A stretch of 64,000 nt of DNA. Source: Phaeobacter bryozoorum. Lineage in GTDB: Bacteria > Pseudomonadota > Alphaproteobacteria > Rhodobacterales > Rhodobacteraceae. The notes under the pieces are model-generated. The model was not told the origin of the DNA and did no database searches. It was given only the letters and a program-made list of their open reading frames with translations. The stretch lies in the NCBI RefSeq assembly GCF_041893525.1, contig NZ_CP169068.1; one strand, given 5' to 3'. Shown in pieces: positions 25,537 through 35,325 of this stretch. Numbering within the stretch: the first letter of the stretch is position 1; every line of letters starts with the position of its first letter. Made by a program: the position numbers and the translations under genes.

Positions 25537-26610
25537 TCACTGTTCCGCAGCCAGTTCTGAAAGAAGCTGCTGCATGAGATCAGCCGCGGGCATAGCACGA
25601 ACTCCGGCAGCGCCCTGTCCGGCCCATTGCGCGCCATATCCGAGCTCGCCAGCCTGCTTCGCCGCAGTGTTCAGGGCTTTCCCGGCATCATAGGCAATGG
25701 GGTAATCCGGAATGATCGTCGGATCGAGCTTCTGCGCAAGGTCGGTGAAACGGTTTCTCAGACAGCGGGCCGGGCGACCTGAAATTACCGTCGTCATCTC
25801 TGTTTTCGGATCCGCGGCCAACAAGGCGGCCCGATAGCCCGCATCGGCACTGCTCTCGGGACAGGCGATGAACGCGGTGCCCAACTGCGCAGCGACGGCA
25901 CCTGCTGCCAGCGCCTTTGCAATATCGGCACCGGTCATCAACCCGCCTGCGGCGATCACCGGCAGGTTCAGGTTGGTGACCAGTTCGCGGACCAGTTCAA
26001 GAGTTCCAAGCCTGGGATCCGCGCCGCGCGGATCAAAGATACCCCGATGGCCTCCGGCCTCCCACCCCTGTGCAACAATGGCGTCGATCCCGGCGCTCAC
26101 CAACACAGCAGCCTCGGCAAGTGAGGTTGCTGTGGCCAGCAAGATAATGCCGGCTGACTTCAGAGCCGAGATCACCCCCTGCGGCGGCAAACCGAAGTGG
26201 AAGCTGACAACTGCCGGGCGCTGCGCAATCAGCATCTCCTGCATATCGGTATCAACGCAGAAGCTGGTGTAGATTTCGCGCAGCGCCTCCGGCGGCGCCG
26301 TGTTGTAGCTGTGAAACACCGGTGCCAAGGCGCTGAGCCAGGCCGCCTCGCGGGAGGAATCCTCAAGCGCTGGCCGGTGGCAGAACACATTGACGTTAAA
26401 GGGTCGGCCAGTCAGTGCCACCGTTTGACGCAGCATCTCCTCAGCCTGGTCGATGCTTGCCGCTCCGATACCCAGGGCGCCCAACCCACCGGCATTGCTG
26501 ACAGCCGCCGCCATCTGGGGCGTGCTGACGCCGGCCATGGGAGACTGGAGAATCGGCACGGATATACCCAGAAGATCCATCAATGCGGCTGACGTAGAAA
26601 TATCAGTCAT
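25537..26610 (-). CDS. Nitronate monooxygenase (2-nitropropane dioxygenase-like)
   Basis: A 357-residue FMN-dependent TIM-barrel enzyme that oxidises alkyl nitronates such as propionate 3-nitronate. Visible features are VPILQSPMAGVSTPQMAAAVSNAGGLGALGIG at the N-terminus in two blocks, VSFHFGLP, AQGWEAGGHRG with the catalytic His, and IAAGGLMTGADIAKALAAGA for phosphate binding. The start at 26610 has AGAGGACGG in front; the frame is open 23 codons further. Confidence 0.88.
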   Translation of the reverse strand: MTDISTSAALMDLLGISVPILQSPMAGVSTPQMAAAVSNAGGLGALGIGAASIDQAEEMLRQTVALTGRPFNVNVFCHRPALEDSSREAAWLSALAPVFHSYNTAPPEALREIYTSFCVDTDMQEMLIAQRPAVVSFHFGLPPQGVISALKSAGIILLATATSLAEAAVLVSAGIDAIVAQGWEAGGHRGIFDPRGADPRLGTLELVRELVTNLNLPVIAAGGLMTGADIAKALAAGAVAAQLGTAFIACPESSADAGYRAALLAADPKTEMTTVISGRPARCLRNRFTDLAQKLDPTIIPDYPIAYDAGKALNTAAKQAGELGYGAQWAGQGAAGVRAMPAADLMQQLLSELAAEQ

Positions 26611-26693
26611 TCCGTCCTCTTTCACCACGGCATATCCCACTGCAAAAGAGCCGGTTTGACGAGGCGGCGCAAGAGGCACCGCCTCAGATGCGA

Positions 26694-27122
26694 TCAGTTG
26701 ATCGAGACCAGCTCGATATCAAAGATCAGGTCTTTGCCTGCCAGGGGATGATTGGCATCAAGGGTCACAGTCGCCTCGCTCACCTCAACCACGGTCACCG
26801 GCAGCACTTCGCCCGTCGGAGCCTGCATCTGCAATTGTGTTCCAACCTCAAGCGGGATGTCATCAGGGATCCCTTCACGCGGAATGCTCTGCCGCGCCTC
26901 GTCGTGGCTGGGGCCATAGGCCTGATCCGCGGGAATGTTGAGCGTTTTCGTCTCGCCTGCGGCCATGCCGAGCAGACCGGCGTCCATACCCTCGATAACC
27001 TGACCAGAGCCGACGGTGAACTCAAGCGGCTCGCGCCCTTCAGAGCTGTCAAAGACACTGCCGTCTGTCAGCTTGCCTGTGTAGTGGATGCGTACGGTAT
27101 CGCCGCTTTTTACCTCGGTCAT
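26694..27122 (-). CDS. FKBP-type peptidyl-prolyl isomerase, SlyD-like
   Basis: A 142-residue cytosolic isomerase/chaperone with an FKBP domain split by an insert-in-flap, as in SlyD: VRIHYTGKLTDGSVFDSSEGREP in parts, IEGMDAGLLGMAAGE, AYGPSHDEA, and NHPLAGKDLIFDIELV. It lacks the His-rich metal tail of enterobacterial SlyD. The ATG at 27122 follows GGAGG; the upstream frame extension to 27449 is not conserved-looking. It diverges from the HAD gene. Confidence 0.9.
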   Translation of the reverse strand: MTEVKSGDTVRIHYTGKLTDGSVFDSSEGREPLEFTVGSGQVIEGMDAGLLGMAAGETKTLNIPADQAYGPSHDEARQSIPREGIPDDIPLEVGTQLQMQAPTGEVLPVTVVEVSEATVTLDANHPLAGKDLIFDIELVSIN

Positions 27123-27320
27123 GGGACCTCCAGTTGCTTTCACGTTACAAAGGCGCGCACAGTATAGGACACCACCGTGATGTAAACCCGATGATCCGAA
27201 GCAGCCCCGGTCGCACCCTTCCCGGGCGTCCGTAGAGCGGCGAGAAATGATTGTGGCTGGAATTTGCGCCCCGTTTGCGCCTAGGCTGGGACAACCGCAG
27301 GACATCGAACCGGAGGCCCC

Positions 27321-28007
27321 ATGGCAATCAGCACCTGTATCTTTGATGCCTATGGCACATTGTTCGATGTGACAGCGGCCGCACGGCAAGCTGCAGGTGA
27401 GCCGGAGTTTCCGCATCTGATCGACAATTGGGCAGAGCTGGCCAACCACTGGCGGCTGAAGCAGCTACAATACACTTGGCTGCGTGTAATCACAAACTCA
27501 CATGCCGATTTCTGGCAGGTCACCCAGGACGGGTTGGATTGGGCCATGGAGGCCACCGGCCTGAGCGGTGACCCGCAGCTGCGAAAGCGCCTGCTGGATC
27601 TCTACTGGCAGCTTCAGGCCTATGATGAGGTTCCGCAGATGCTGCGCGCCCTCAAGACTGCGGGCTTGCAGACCGCAATCCTCTCCAACGGATCACCCGA
27701 GATGCTGGACGGAGCCGTTCAATCCGCAGGGGTCGGCGACCTGCTGGACGATGTGCTCTCTGTCGAAAGCGTTGGTGTCTTTAAACCGGACCCGCAGGTC
27801 TATGACCTTGTCGGCAAACGCTTTGGCTGCCAGCGCGATGAAGTGCTTTTCGTGTCCTCCAACGGCTGGGACGCTGCCGGTGCGGCGGGATACGGGTTTA
27901 CCACGGCTTGGGTGAACCGAAGTGGTGAACCTATGGATCGCCTGCCGTGGAGGCCGCATCACGTGCTGAGGGATCTGGCCAGTATCCCTGACCTGGCGGG
28001 GGGATAA
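27321..28007 (+). CDS. Haloacid dehalogenase, type II
   Basis: A 228-residue HAD hydrolase of the L-2-haloacid dehalogenase class. The nucleophile is Asp9 in FDAYGTLFDV, with LSNGSPEML (motif 2) and GVFKPDPQVY (Lys) and SSNGWDAAGA (motif 4) following. AYGTLFDV is typical of true type II dehalogenases, so removal of halide from 2-haloacids is the likely activity. The next gene begins 4 bases after the stop. Confidence 0.88.
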   Translation: MAISTCIFDAYGTLFDVTAAARQAAGEPEFPHLIDNWAELANHWRLKQLQYTWLRVITNSHADFWQVTQDGLDWAMEATGLSGDPQLRKRLLDLYWQLQAYDEVPQMLRALKTAGLQTAILSNGSPEMLDGAVQSAGVGDLLDDVLSVESVGVFKPDPQVYDLVGKRFGCQRDEVLFVSSNGWDAAGAAGYGFTTAWVNRSGEPMDRLPWRPHHVLRDLASIPDLAGG

Positions 28008-28011
28008 ACCC

Positions 28012-28887
28012 GTGCTGAACACGCCACGCGCATTCTCATATTTTACCAGCTCTGACGGGCTGGAGCTGGCCTATGACGATCCAGACTTCGCCCCCCAGAC
28101 AACAGCCATTTCCCGCCCACCCCTATTGTGCCTGGCAGGGCTCACACGTGACGGGCAGGACTTTCGCTACCTGCGGCCGCATATTCATGGCCATCGCCTG
28201 ATCACCCTGGACGCCCGGGGTCGGGGCCGGTCTCAATATGCAGACGATATCCATAGCTATTCGGCCCCGCGCGAGGCGCAGGATGTGATCGAGCTGCTGG
28301 ACCATCTGGGCATTGATCGCGTGACGCTACTCGGCACCTCGCGCGGCGGGTTGGTGGCGATGGCACTGGCCGCTCTACACAAGGAGCGATTGGCCGGTGT
28401 GATCCTGAACGATGTCGGGCCAGAAATTCCGGCAGATGGGATCACCCGGATTATGGCCTATGTCGGATATCGTCCGGCAGCCAAAACCCACGAAGAAGCC
28501 GCCTCCGCGCTTGCGACCCATATGGCGCCAGCGTTTCCCGATGTGCCGATGACACGCTGGCGCGAAGAAGCCGAGGTTTTTTACACGCAGACCCGGACGG
28601 GTTTGGCGCTGCGCTATGACGCCCGGTTGCGTGAAGCTCTCTTGGCGCAGGCTGCAGCGGGGCCAGCGCCGGATCTCTGGCCATTGTTTCAATCACTTGA
28701 AGGTCTGCCCTGCGGCGTGATCCGCGGCGCGAACTCCGACATTCTGACGGCTGAGACCTACGAGAACATGCAGCGCCGTCTGCCGGACCTGATCGCCATG
28801 GAAGTGCCGGATCGCGGCCATGTCCCGTTTCTGGACGAACCCAAGGCGCTTGCCCTTATCCACCGAATTCTCGAGGTCGCCCAATGA
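28012..28887 (+). CDS. Alpha/beta hydrolase
   Basis: A 291-residue alpha/beta hydrolase with the nucleophile elbow GTSRGG, oxyanion region LCLAGLTRDGQDF, Asp in IRGANSDILT and His in DRGHVPFLDEP. It starts at GTG behind GGGGGG, directly after the dehalogenase, and overlaps the next gene by four bases, so the three are an operon. Substrate unknown. Confidence 0.85.
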   Translation: MLNTPRAFSYFTSSDGLELAYDDPDFAPQTTAISRPPLLCLAGLTRDGQDFRYLRPHIHGHRLITLDARGRGRSQYADDIHSYSAPREAQDVIELLDHLGIDRVTLLGTSRGGLVAMALAALHKERLAGVILNDVGPEIPADGITRIMAYVGYRPAAKTHEEAASALATHMAPAFPDVPMTRWREEAEVFYTQTRTGLALRYDARLREALLAQAAAGPAPDLWPLFQSLEGLPCGVIRGANSDILTAETYENMQRRLPDLIAMEVPDRGHVPFLDEPKALALIHRILEVAQ

Positions 28888-29858
28888 CATCCTTTGCCGC
28901 AATCAGTGCCGCTGCGGAGCGCCTGCGGGGCCACGCCCGCGAAACGCCGTTGCTCTCCTCCCCCTTTCTGGACGACATCGCGGGTCGCCGGGTACTGATC
29001 AAGGCCGAGTGCCTGCAACATACCGGATCGTTCAAGTTCCGGGGGGGCTGGGCCGCGCTGTCTGCGCTCAGCCAGGATCAGCGCAAGAAAGGCGTGCTTG
29101 CTTATTCAAGTGGCAATCATGCGCAGGGTGTGGCCGCAGCGGCGGCCGCCCATGGCACACCCGCCGTGATCCTGATGCCGCAGGACGCCCCAAGAATTAA
29201 GATCGCCAACACCCGTGCGCTCGGCGCAGAGGTGGTGCTGTTCAATCGCGCCACCGATAATCGTGACGCCATTGGGGCAGAGCTGGCAGAGGCTCGCGGC
29301 CTCACCCTGATCAAGCCCTACGACGACGACGAGGTCATCGCCGGTCAGGGCACAGTTGGTCTGGAAATCGCCCGACAGGCTGCTGAACAAGACGTGACCG
29401 AGGCGGATGTTCTGGTCTGCTGCGGCGGTGGTGGTTTGACTTCGGGGGTTGCCTTGGCGCTGGAACACGCTGCGCCAAAAATGCGGGTTCGCCCCTGTGA
29501 ACCGCAGGGGTTCGATGACGTTGCCAGGTCACTGGCCGCCGGGCGGATCTGTCGCAATGACACCACGGCCGGCTCACTCTGTGACGCTATTCTCACGCCT
29601 GCACCCGGCGAAATCACCTTCCCGATCCTGTCACGGCTCTGCGGTTCCGGAATTGCTGTCAGCGAAGACGAGGCCATGCACGCCATGGCGCTGGCCTATT
29701 CGAGGCTCAAAATCGTGCTGGAGCCTGGCGGTGCTGTCTCGCTGGCGGCAGCTTTGTTTCACGCAGACCACCTCAACGGATCGAGCGCCATTGCCATTGC
29801 GACCGGTGGCAATGTCGACCCCGCCATTTTTGCCGAAGCGCTACAAAAGTTCGGATAG
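28884..29858 (+). CDS. Threonine/serine dehydratase-like PLP enzyme
   Basis: A 324-residue fold-type II PLP enzyme. The PLP lysine is K51 in GSFKFRGG; SSGNHAQGVA and the phosphate loop CCGGGGLTSG are intact. There is no C-terminal ACT regulatory domain, so it is of the catabolic or hydroxy-amino-acid dehydratase (or serine racemase) type rather than biosynthetic IlvA. It overlaps the upstream hydrolase by ATGA. Confidence 0.85.
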   Translation: MTSFAAISAAAERLRGHARETPLLSSPFLDDIAGRRVLIKAECLQHTGSFKFRGGWAALSALSQDQRKKGVLAYSSGNHAQGVAAAAAAHGTPAVILMPQDAPRIKIANTRALGAEVVLFNRATDNRDAIGAELAEARGLTLIKPYDDDEVIAGQGTVGLEIARQAAEQDVTEADVLVCCGGGGLTSGVALALEHAAPKMRVRPCEPQGFDDVARSLAAGRICRNDTTAGSLCDAILTPAPGEITFPILSRLCGSGIAVSEDEAMHAMALAYSRLKIVLEPGGAVSLAAALFHADHLNGSSAIAIATGGNVDPAIFAEALQKFG

Positions 29859-29910
29859 GCTTCACACTCGCGCCGATCGATCCGGTGCCCTTCGCCCCTG
29901 GAGTGCCCCT

Positions 29911-31113
29911 ATGACCGAGTTCACTATCGCCTCCTTCAATGTGAAGAACCTGATCGGTCCCGATCAAGAATACTACAGGTTTCAAAGCTACACGCCCGAG
30001 GAATATGCTTGGAAATCCGATTGGTTGGCCGATCAGCTGCTGACGCTCGATGCCGATATCGTGGGGTTTCAGGAAATCTTCGATGAGGCGACGCTGCGCG
30101 AGGTGATCGCCGAAACCGATCGGCGTGGCAAACAGGTAAACGCCGCGACCCTGCCCGATCGCTCCAAACGCTACCACCGCAAAGCCATATTCCGCAAACT
30201 GGTCTATACGCCCTATACCGATGCCAAGCTGGCCTATGCTGCCAATACAAATGACCACGACACTCCGGGCAAGCGTCGCCCCGGTCTCGCGATTCTGTCA
30301 CGTACGGGTTTTGTGGAACCGGTCGAGATTATTCAGGACCTGCCGCTGCCGCTGGATATCCCGATGGCCTGCCTGGGCGGCGAGGATGACGCAGGCTACT
30401 ACACGCTGCGACGGCTGTCTCGACCGATCATGAAGGCCCGCATTCCCGTCGCGGACCAAATCATCAGCGTATTCAACTGCCACCTGAAATCGAAACTGGG
30501 CGAGTTCATAACACCACTTGGGGCGCCTTATGCGCCCGAAACCGTGCTCACGGCTTATGATGCCAGTGGGCGGGCCATGGGCGCGTTGCGGGCAGCTCTG
30601 CGGCGTATGGCCGAGGCCTGGGTTCTGCGCCGCGCCATCCTGGACGAGCTGGAACAGGACCGGCCGGTCATGGTCCTGGGAGACTTCAATGATAGCGAGG
30701 ATGCCGTCAGCTCTGAAATCATCAGCGGCGAGACACCGTTTCGCAACTACTCCTGGATGCTGCGGCATGACGCTCGCCACTCGGGAGATCGCTACAACCC
30801 GGACGAAGACCGTCAGATCCGGGAAATGATCGACCGGGTTCGCCTGCGTTCGGCGGAAAAGCTGTTTCTCAAGAAATCTCTCCGTGACGTGGTATACACC
30901 ACCACATTCGGAGGCGTGCACCAGAGCATCGATCAGATCTATATATCCCGCCATTTTGATCCCGAATGGACAGGGGCCATCGGCGAAATGCAATATTTCA
31001 GCGTCTTCAACGACCACCTTACTGATGGCAGCCACCCCGAAGCGCCTTATAACAAGCTGGCCTCCGACCATGGGCAAATCATGGCCCATATGCGGCTCGA
31101 GACTGCCGAATAG
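29911..31113 (+). CDS. Endonuclease/exonuclease/phosphatase family protein
   Basis: A 400-residue metal-dependent phosphoesterase of the DNase I-like fold: ASFNVKNL at the N-terminus, GFQEIFDE with the metal Glu, VFNCHLKSK, VLGDFNDSED, and a C-terminal ASDHGQIM with the catalytic His. The family cuts nucleic acids or phosphorylated small molecules; the target cannot be named. No signal peptide is visible. The start at 29911 is the first ATG in a homologous context, although the frame opens 460 bases earlier inside the dehydratase gene. Confidence 0.82.
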   Translation: MTEFTIASFNVKNLIGPDQEYYRFQSYTPEEYAWKSDWLADQLLTLDADIVGFQEIFDEATLREVIAETDRRGKQVNAATLPDRSKRYHRKAIFRKLVYTPYTDAKLAYAANTNDHDTPGKRRPGLAILSRTGFVEPVEIIQDLPLPLDIPMACLGGEDDAGYYTLRRLSRPIMKARIPVADQIISVFNCHLKSKLGEFITPLGAPYAPETVLTAYDASGRAMGALRAALRRMAEAWVLRRAILDELEQDRPVMVLGDFNDSEDAVSSEIISGETPFRNYSWMLRHDARHSGDRYNPDEDRQIREMIDRVRLRSAEKLFLKKSLRDVVYTTTFGGVHQSIDQIYISRHFDPEWTGAIGEMQYFSVFNDHLTDGSHPEAPYNKLASDHGQIMAHMRLETAE

Positions 31114-31209
31114 AGCCGCGATCCAGCCGCATGGCGGTGCTCGGATCGGGTTTACGTCCTGAAACACGCAGGCTAGGGAAGCGCATCGAATAAGCTCAGG
31201 AGGAGTTCC

Positions 31210-32001
31210 ATGCCGCTTGCAGATCTGGGTGACATCCGGGTGAACTATCAATTGGATGGAACGCCTGACGGCCCGACGCTGGTGTTCGCCAATTCACTCG
31301 GCACCGATCTGCATGTCTGGGACGACGTGGTGACGCGCTTGCCGCCGTCGCTGCGCATCATTCGCTATGACCTGCGCGGCCATGGCGGCACGTCGGCCAC
31401 GCCCGCTCCCTATTCGATGGGCGCTCTGGTACGCGATGCCGAGCGCCTGCTGGATCATCTGGGGGTGCGGGACTGTATTTTTGTTGGTTTGTCGATCGGC
31501 GGGATGATCGCGCAGGGGCTGGCCGTCAAGCGGCTGGATCTGATACGCGGACTGGTGCTCTCGAATACGGCGGCCAAGATTGGCACCGCCGCCAAATGGC
31601 AACAGCGCATTGATGCGATCAAGCAGGATGGGCTTGATGCGGTCGCCGACACGATCATGCAGAACTGGTTTGCTCCAGCCTTCTACAGGTCCCCGGAGCT
31701 GGCCCACTGGCGCGCCCAGCTGCTTGGGCAATCGGTCGAAGGCTATATCGGCTGCTGCGCGGCCATCGCCGGAACTGATTTTTACACCCCAACCAGCGGC
31801 CTGCGCCTGCCAACCTTGGGCATCGCGGGATCGGATGATGGTGCAACGCCGGCAGATCTGGTTCGCGAAACGGTGGATTTAATCCCCGGATCAAGGTTCG
31901 AGCTGATCCGCCGCGCCGGACATCTTCCCTGTGTCGAACAGCCCGATATCTTTGCCGACCGTTTGGTGACCTTCCTGAGGGAGCTCGGGCATATTGACTG
32001 A
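31210..32001 (+). CDS. pcaD: 3-oxoadipate enol-lactonase
   Basis: Opens 3-oxoadipate enol-lactone in the protocatechuate branch of the beta-ketoadipate pathway. The 263-residue alpha/beta hydrolase has the nucleophile S95 in GLSIGGMIAQGLA and the FANSLGTDLHVWD and AGHLPCVEQP blocks typical of PcaD. CAGGAGGAG precedes the ATG. It overlaps the next gene by 8 bases and, with pcaB, forms a reduced pca cluster. Confidence 0.9.
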   Translation: MPLADLGDIRVNYQLDGTPDGPTLVFANSLGTDLHVWDDVVTRLPPSLRIIRYDLRGHGGTSATPAPYSMGALVRDAERLLDHLGVRDCIFVGLSIGGMIAQGLAVKRLDLIRGLVLSNTAAKIGTAAKWQQRIDAIKQDGLDAVADTIMQNWFAPAFYRSPELAHWRAQLLGQSVEGYIGCCAAIAGTDFYTPTSGLRLPTLGIAGSDDGATPADLVRETVDLIPGSRFELIRRAGHLPCVEQPDIFADRLVTFLRELGHID

Positions 32002-32716
32002 TCTGCTGCTGGTCCACGGCTCCTGCCACGGTTCGTGGTGCTGGCGCGACGTCCTGCCTCAACTGGAAGCACGCGGGATCAACGCACGAACCATCGACCT
32101 TCCCGGCCCTCGTATAGGCGGCAACGCGCGGGGGTGCGATCCAGTCGCTGTCACTTTGGAGGAAACCGTAGCCGCTGTCCGCGACGCCGCGCGATCAGAG
32201 ACTATCGTTGTGGGCCATTCCTGGCCTGGCTACCCGATTTCAGCCGCAGCCGATATCGGCCCACCGCTGCGTGGATTGATTTACCTTTGCGCCTATGTCC
32301 CCCGGAATGGCCTGTCGATGATCGACATGCGCAAACGCGGCCCAAGCCAACCGCTCATCGGCAAGGTTTTGAAAACCGCGGACGGGCAAAGCTACTGTTT
32401 CGACCCCGAAGCCGCACCGGATTTGCTATACCACGATTGCCCGAGGTCAGTGGTGGACTATGCGCTGTCGCGACTGGCACCGCAGCCGATCAGGCCGCAA
32501 GACACGCCCGTGAAACTGGGTCCACAATGGGCCGCGACACCAAAAGCCTATATTCGATGCACCCAAGATCGCGTCATCCCGCCAGAGTATCAGGCAGAAA
32601 TGGTGGCGGATTGGCCCACTGATCGGGTAAAAAATCTCGACACGTCACATTCGCCGTTCTTTGCCGCGCCCGATCAACTGGCAACGGTGATGGCAACCAT
32701 AGTGAAAGATCTCTGA
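31994..32716 (+). CDS. Alpha/beta hydrolase in the pca unit
   Basis: A 240-residue alpha/beta hydrolase whose nucleophile elbow is GHSWPG and whose start, LLLVHGSCHGSWCW, resembles methylesterase/hydroxynitrile-lyase-type enzymes (MenH/EstC side of the fold). The acidic residue is in RCTQDRVIPP and the His in DTSHSPFF. It starts at TTG, overlapping pcaD by 8 bases, and its stop overlaps the pcaB ATG (TGATG), so it is tightly coupled to the two pathway enzymes. Confidence 0.8.
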   Translation: MTDLLLVHGSCHGSWCWRDVLPQLEARGINARTIDLPGPRIGGNARGCDPVAVTLEETVAAVRDAARSETIVVGHSWPGYPISAAADIGPPLRGLIYLCAYVPRNGLSMIDMRKRGPSQPLIGKVLKTADGQSYCFDPEAAPDLLYHDCPRSVVDYALSRLAPQPIRPQDTPVKLGPQWAATPKAYIRCTQDRVIPPEYQAEMVADWPTDRVKNLDTSHSPFFAAPDQLATVMATIVKDL

Positions 32717-34068
32717 TGGCCGCTTCTCTTTTTGACAGTCAGCTCTATGCCGCGCTTTTTCCTGCCGGAGATGTCTCCCGGCTGTTTTCAGACAGTGCTG
32801 AAATCCGTGCCATGCTGCTGGTCGAAGGTGCGCTAGCGAAGGCGCAGGGCAAAGTCGGCATGATCCCCGAAGACAGCGCCGCCGCGATCGGACGCGCCGT
32901 GATGGAGGTCGCCCTTGATCCTGGGGCACTGGCTGCTGCGGCTGGGCAGAACGGCGTGCCGGTTCCAGGTCTGGTCGCAGCACTGCGGAGCGAGATGAGC
33001 GCGCCGGAACATGCACAATATATTCATTGGGGCGCCACCTCGCAGGACATCATGGACAGCGCGCTGATGCTACGCCTGCGACAGGCGCTTGCGGCGGTGG
33101 AAGGAGATCTGCTGGCGCTGCTGGCCCAGCTCTCCGATTTGGCTGAAGCCCATGCCAGCCTGCCGATGGCCGCACGCACCTACGGCCAGCTGGCCACGCC
33201 AACAAGTTTTGGCGCTGTCGTGGCCGCCTGGGGACAGCCCCTGCTTGGGCTGTTGGACGAATTGCCAAGGTTGCGCGACAGCTGTCTGCTGGTGTCACTT
33301 TCAGGCGCCGCGGGCACCTCTGGCGCGCTTGGCCCCCGGGTTGCGGAGCTGCGCGCAGAACTGGCCGCCGGTCTGTCGCTCGCCGATCCGGGTCGCAGCT
33401 GGCATACCGACCGCACGCCGGTCTTGCGTATTGCCGATTGGTTTACCCGGGTCTGCGTTGCATTGGGCAAACTGGGTACTGACTGCCTCGCCCTCCGTCA
33501 GAGTGGTATTGATGAGATTGCGATCAGCAGCAGTCGCGGCGCCTCATCCACAATGCCACAGAAGCAAAACCCGGTAGGCGCCTCCGCATTGGTTGCGCTG
33601 ACGTCGCAGGCAAACGCCCAGCTCTCGGCCCTGCATCATTCTGCTGGTCATCAGCACCAACGGGACGGCACAAGCTGGTTCGGCGAATGGTTAAGCCTGC
33701 CGCAGACCGTTTTCTGCGCCGCCAGTGCCGTGCGGATTGCCAATTCCATGACCCGGGGGCTGACACCGGATGTCGACCGCATGCGGCACAATCTGAACGC
33801 TGCCAACGGTACCATTCATGCCGAAGCGTTGAGCTTTGCTCTGGCTGAGCATATGCGGCGTGGTGAGGCGCAGGCGATGGTCAAGGAGCTCTGTGCCAAG
33901 GCCGCCCAAGACGGAAAATCGTTGCAGGAGATCACGGTCGCGCATTATCCAGAGCTTGATCACACCGCGATATTTGACGCAGTACGGCAACTTGGCTCTG
34001 CCCCGGAAGAGGCACAGCAATTTGCGAAAAGCGTCACCGCACTGCAAGCCAGACGAAATCCCTCCTGA
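32716..34068 (+). CDS. pcaB: 3-carboxy-cis,cis-muconate cycloisomerase
   Basis: Cyclises 3-carboxymuconate to 4-carboxymuconolactone. The 450-residue fumarase/aspartase-superfamily protein carries HWGATSQDIMDSA and the signature GASSTMPQKQNPVGA. PcaB length and the N-terminal DSQLYAALF support it over argininosuccinate-lyase-type relatives. pcaC, pcaG, pcaH and pcaQ, common neighbours in Roseobacters, are absent here. Confidence 0.9.
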   Translation: MAASLFDSQLYAALFPAGDVSRLFSDSAEIRAMLLVEGALAKAQGKVGMIPEDSAAAIGRAVMEVALDPGALAAAAGQNGVPVPGLVAALRSEMSAPEHAQYIHWGATSQDIMDSALMLRLRQALAAVEGDLLALLAQLSDLAEAHASLPMAARTYGQLATPTSFGAVVAAWGQPLLGLLDELPRLRDSCLLVSLSGAAGTSGALGPRVAELRAELAAGLSLADPGRSWHTDRTPVLRIADWFTRVCVALGKLGTDCLALRQSGIDEIAISSSRGASSTMPQKQNPVGASALVALTSQANAQLSALHHSAGHQHQRDGTSWFGEWLSLPQTVFCAASAVRIANSMTRGLTPDVDRMRHNLNAANGTIHAEALSFALAEHMRRGEAQAMVKELCAKAAQDGKSLQEITVAHYPELDHTAIFDAVRQLGSAPEEAQQFAKSVTALQARRNPS

Positions 34069-34206
34069 CCCGGCGGTGATCGGCGCAACCGTTTCCCTGC
34101 CCCCTGCGCCAATTCGTCTTCAAGATACGACGCGTCACAGACGGTTTCGGGCTTGCGGGCTCGCTTCCCCCGGTCCACCGTGACCACAAAAGGGGAGAGA
34201 CGCGAC

Positions 34207-35298
34207 ATGCCTATCGTTAAAGCAGCCGTATGCCATCAGTTCGGCAGCCCGCTTGTGATCGAGGATGTCCAGCTTGCCGCGCCGCGTAGCGGTGAAGTGG
34301 AGGTCACACTGGATGCCGTCGCGATCTGCCACAGTGATATCTCCTATGCGGAGGGTGCCTGGGGCGGTTTCCTGCCCGCTGTCTATGGTCACGAGGCTGC
34401 CGGCGTGATCAGCGCCGTTGGCGAGCATGTTCATGGCTTCGCCGAAGGCGACAGCGTGGTCGTGACCCTGATCCGCTCCTGCGGCAGCTGTCCCAGCTGT
34501 GCAGGGGGCGCTCCAACGCTGTGCGAGACCCCCTATGATGCTATCAATGGCCCGCTGAAAACCCTTGCAGGTTCCCCCCTGATGCAGGCCATGGCCTGCG
34601 GTGCATTTGCAGAACGGGTGGTGGTTGACCAACGCCAGATTGTGAAAATTCCGGCAGATCTGGGTAAAGACGTTGCGGCACTTCTGTCCTGCGGCGTGAT
34701 CACCGGTGTCGGCGCTGCGGTGAACGCCGCCCGGCTGCGCGCAGGCCAGGATGTTGTGGTGATTGGTGCAGGCGGTGTCGGCCTCAATGCGATTCAGGGC
34801 GCCCGTATCGCCGGCGCCCGCCGCATCGTCGCTGTCGACCTCAGCGAGGACAAGCTGGCCATTGCCGAAGAGTTCGGGGCCACCCATACGGTTCTCGGCA
34901 GTCTGGATGCCCCTTGGAAGGCCGCCTACAAAGCGCTTGGCGGTCGCGGTGCAGATGTCGTCCTGGTCACCGTTGGTGCGATCCCCGCCTACGATCAGGC
35001 CACAAGGTATCTCGGTGTCGGTGGGCGCATGGTGATGATCGGCATGCCCCATTCCGGCGCGAAAGCCAGCTACGAACCCGTGATCATGGCGGCTATCGGT
35101 CAGGGCATGATCGGGTCGAAAATGGGCGACGTCGTTATCCAGCGCGATATTCCATGGATGGTAGACCTCTACAAACAAGGACGTTTGAAGCTGGACGAGC
35201 TGATCTCCGGCCGGTGGCGGCTTGAAGAGATCAATGCAGCGATCGCAGACACCAAGACGGGCTCGGCGCGCCGCAACATCATCGTTTTCGACCAATAA
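34207..35298 (+). CDS. Zinc-binding alcohol dehydrogenase
   Basis: A 363-residue medium-chain dehydrogenase. Catalytic zinc ligands: Cys in AICHSDIS and His in GHEAAG; the structural zinc loop is CGSCPSCAGGAPTLC; NAD-binding GAGGVGLNAIQGA. The class resembles glutathione-dependent formaldehyde dehydrogenase-like and aryl-alcohol dehydrogenases. The ATG at 34207 follows GGGGAGAGA. Gap to the enolase-family gene is 27 bases, so the two are probably cotranscribed. Confidence 0.87.
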   Translation: MPIVKAAVCHQFGSPLVIEDVQLAAPRSGEVEVTLDAVAICHSDISYAEGAWGGFLPAVYGHEAAGVISAVGEHVHGFAEGDSVVVTLIRSCGSCPSCAGGAPTLCETPYDAINGPLKTLAGSPLMQAMACGAFAERVVVDQRQIVKIPADLGKDVAALLSCGVITGVGAAVNAARLRAGQDVVVIGAGGVGLNAIQGARIAGARRIVAVDLSEDKLAIAEEFGATHTVLGSLDAPWKAAYKALGGRGADVVLVTVGAIPAYDQATRYLGVGGRMVMIGMPHSGAKASYEPVIMAAIGQGMIGSKMGDVVIQRDIPWMVDLYKQGRLKLDELISGRWRLEEINAAIADTKTGSARRNIIVFDQ

Positions 35299-35325
35299 AC
35301 CGTTCATTAGCCACGGGGAAATGAC

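Noticed and set aside
34075..34125. GGCGCA...TGCGCC hairpin after pcaB
   Set aside because: The stem is only six pairs with a long loop and no T-run.
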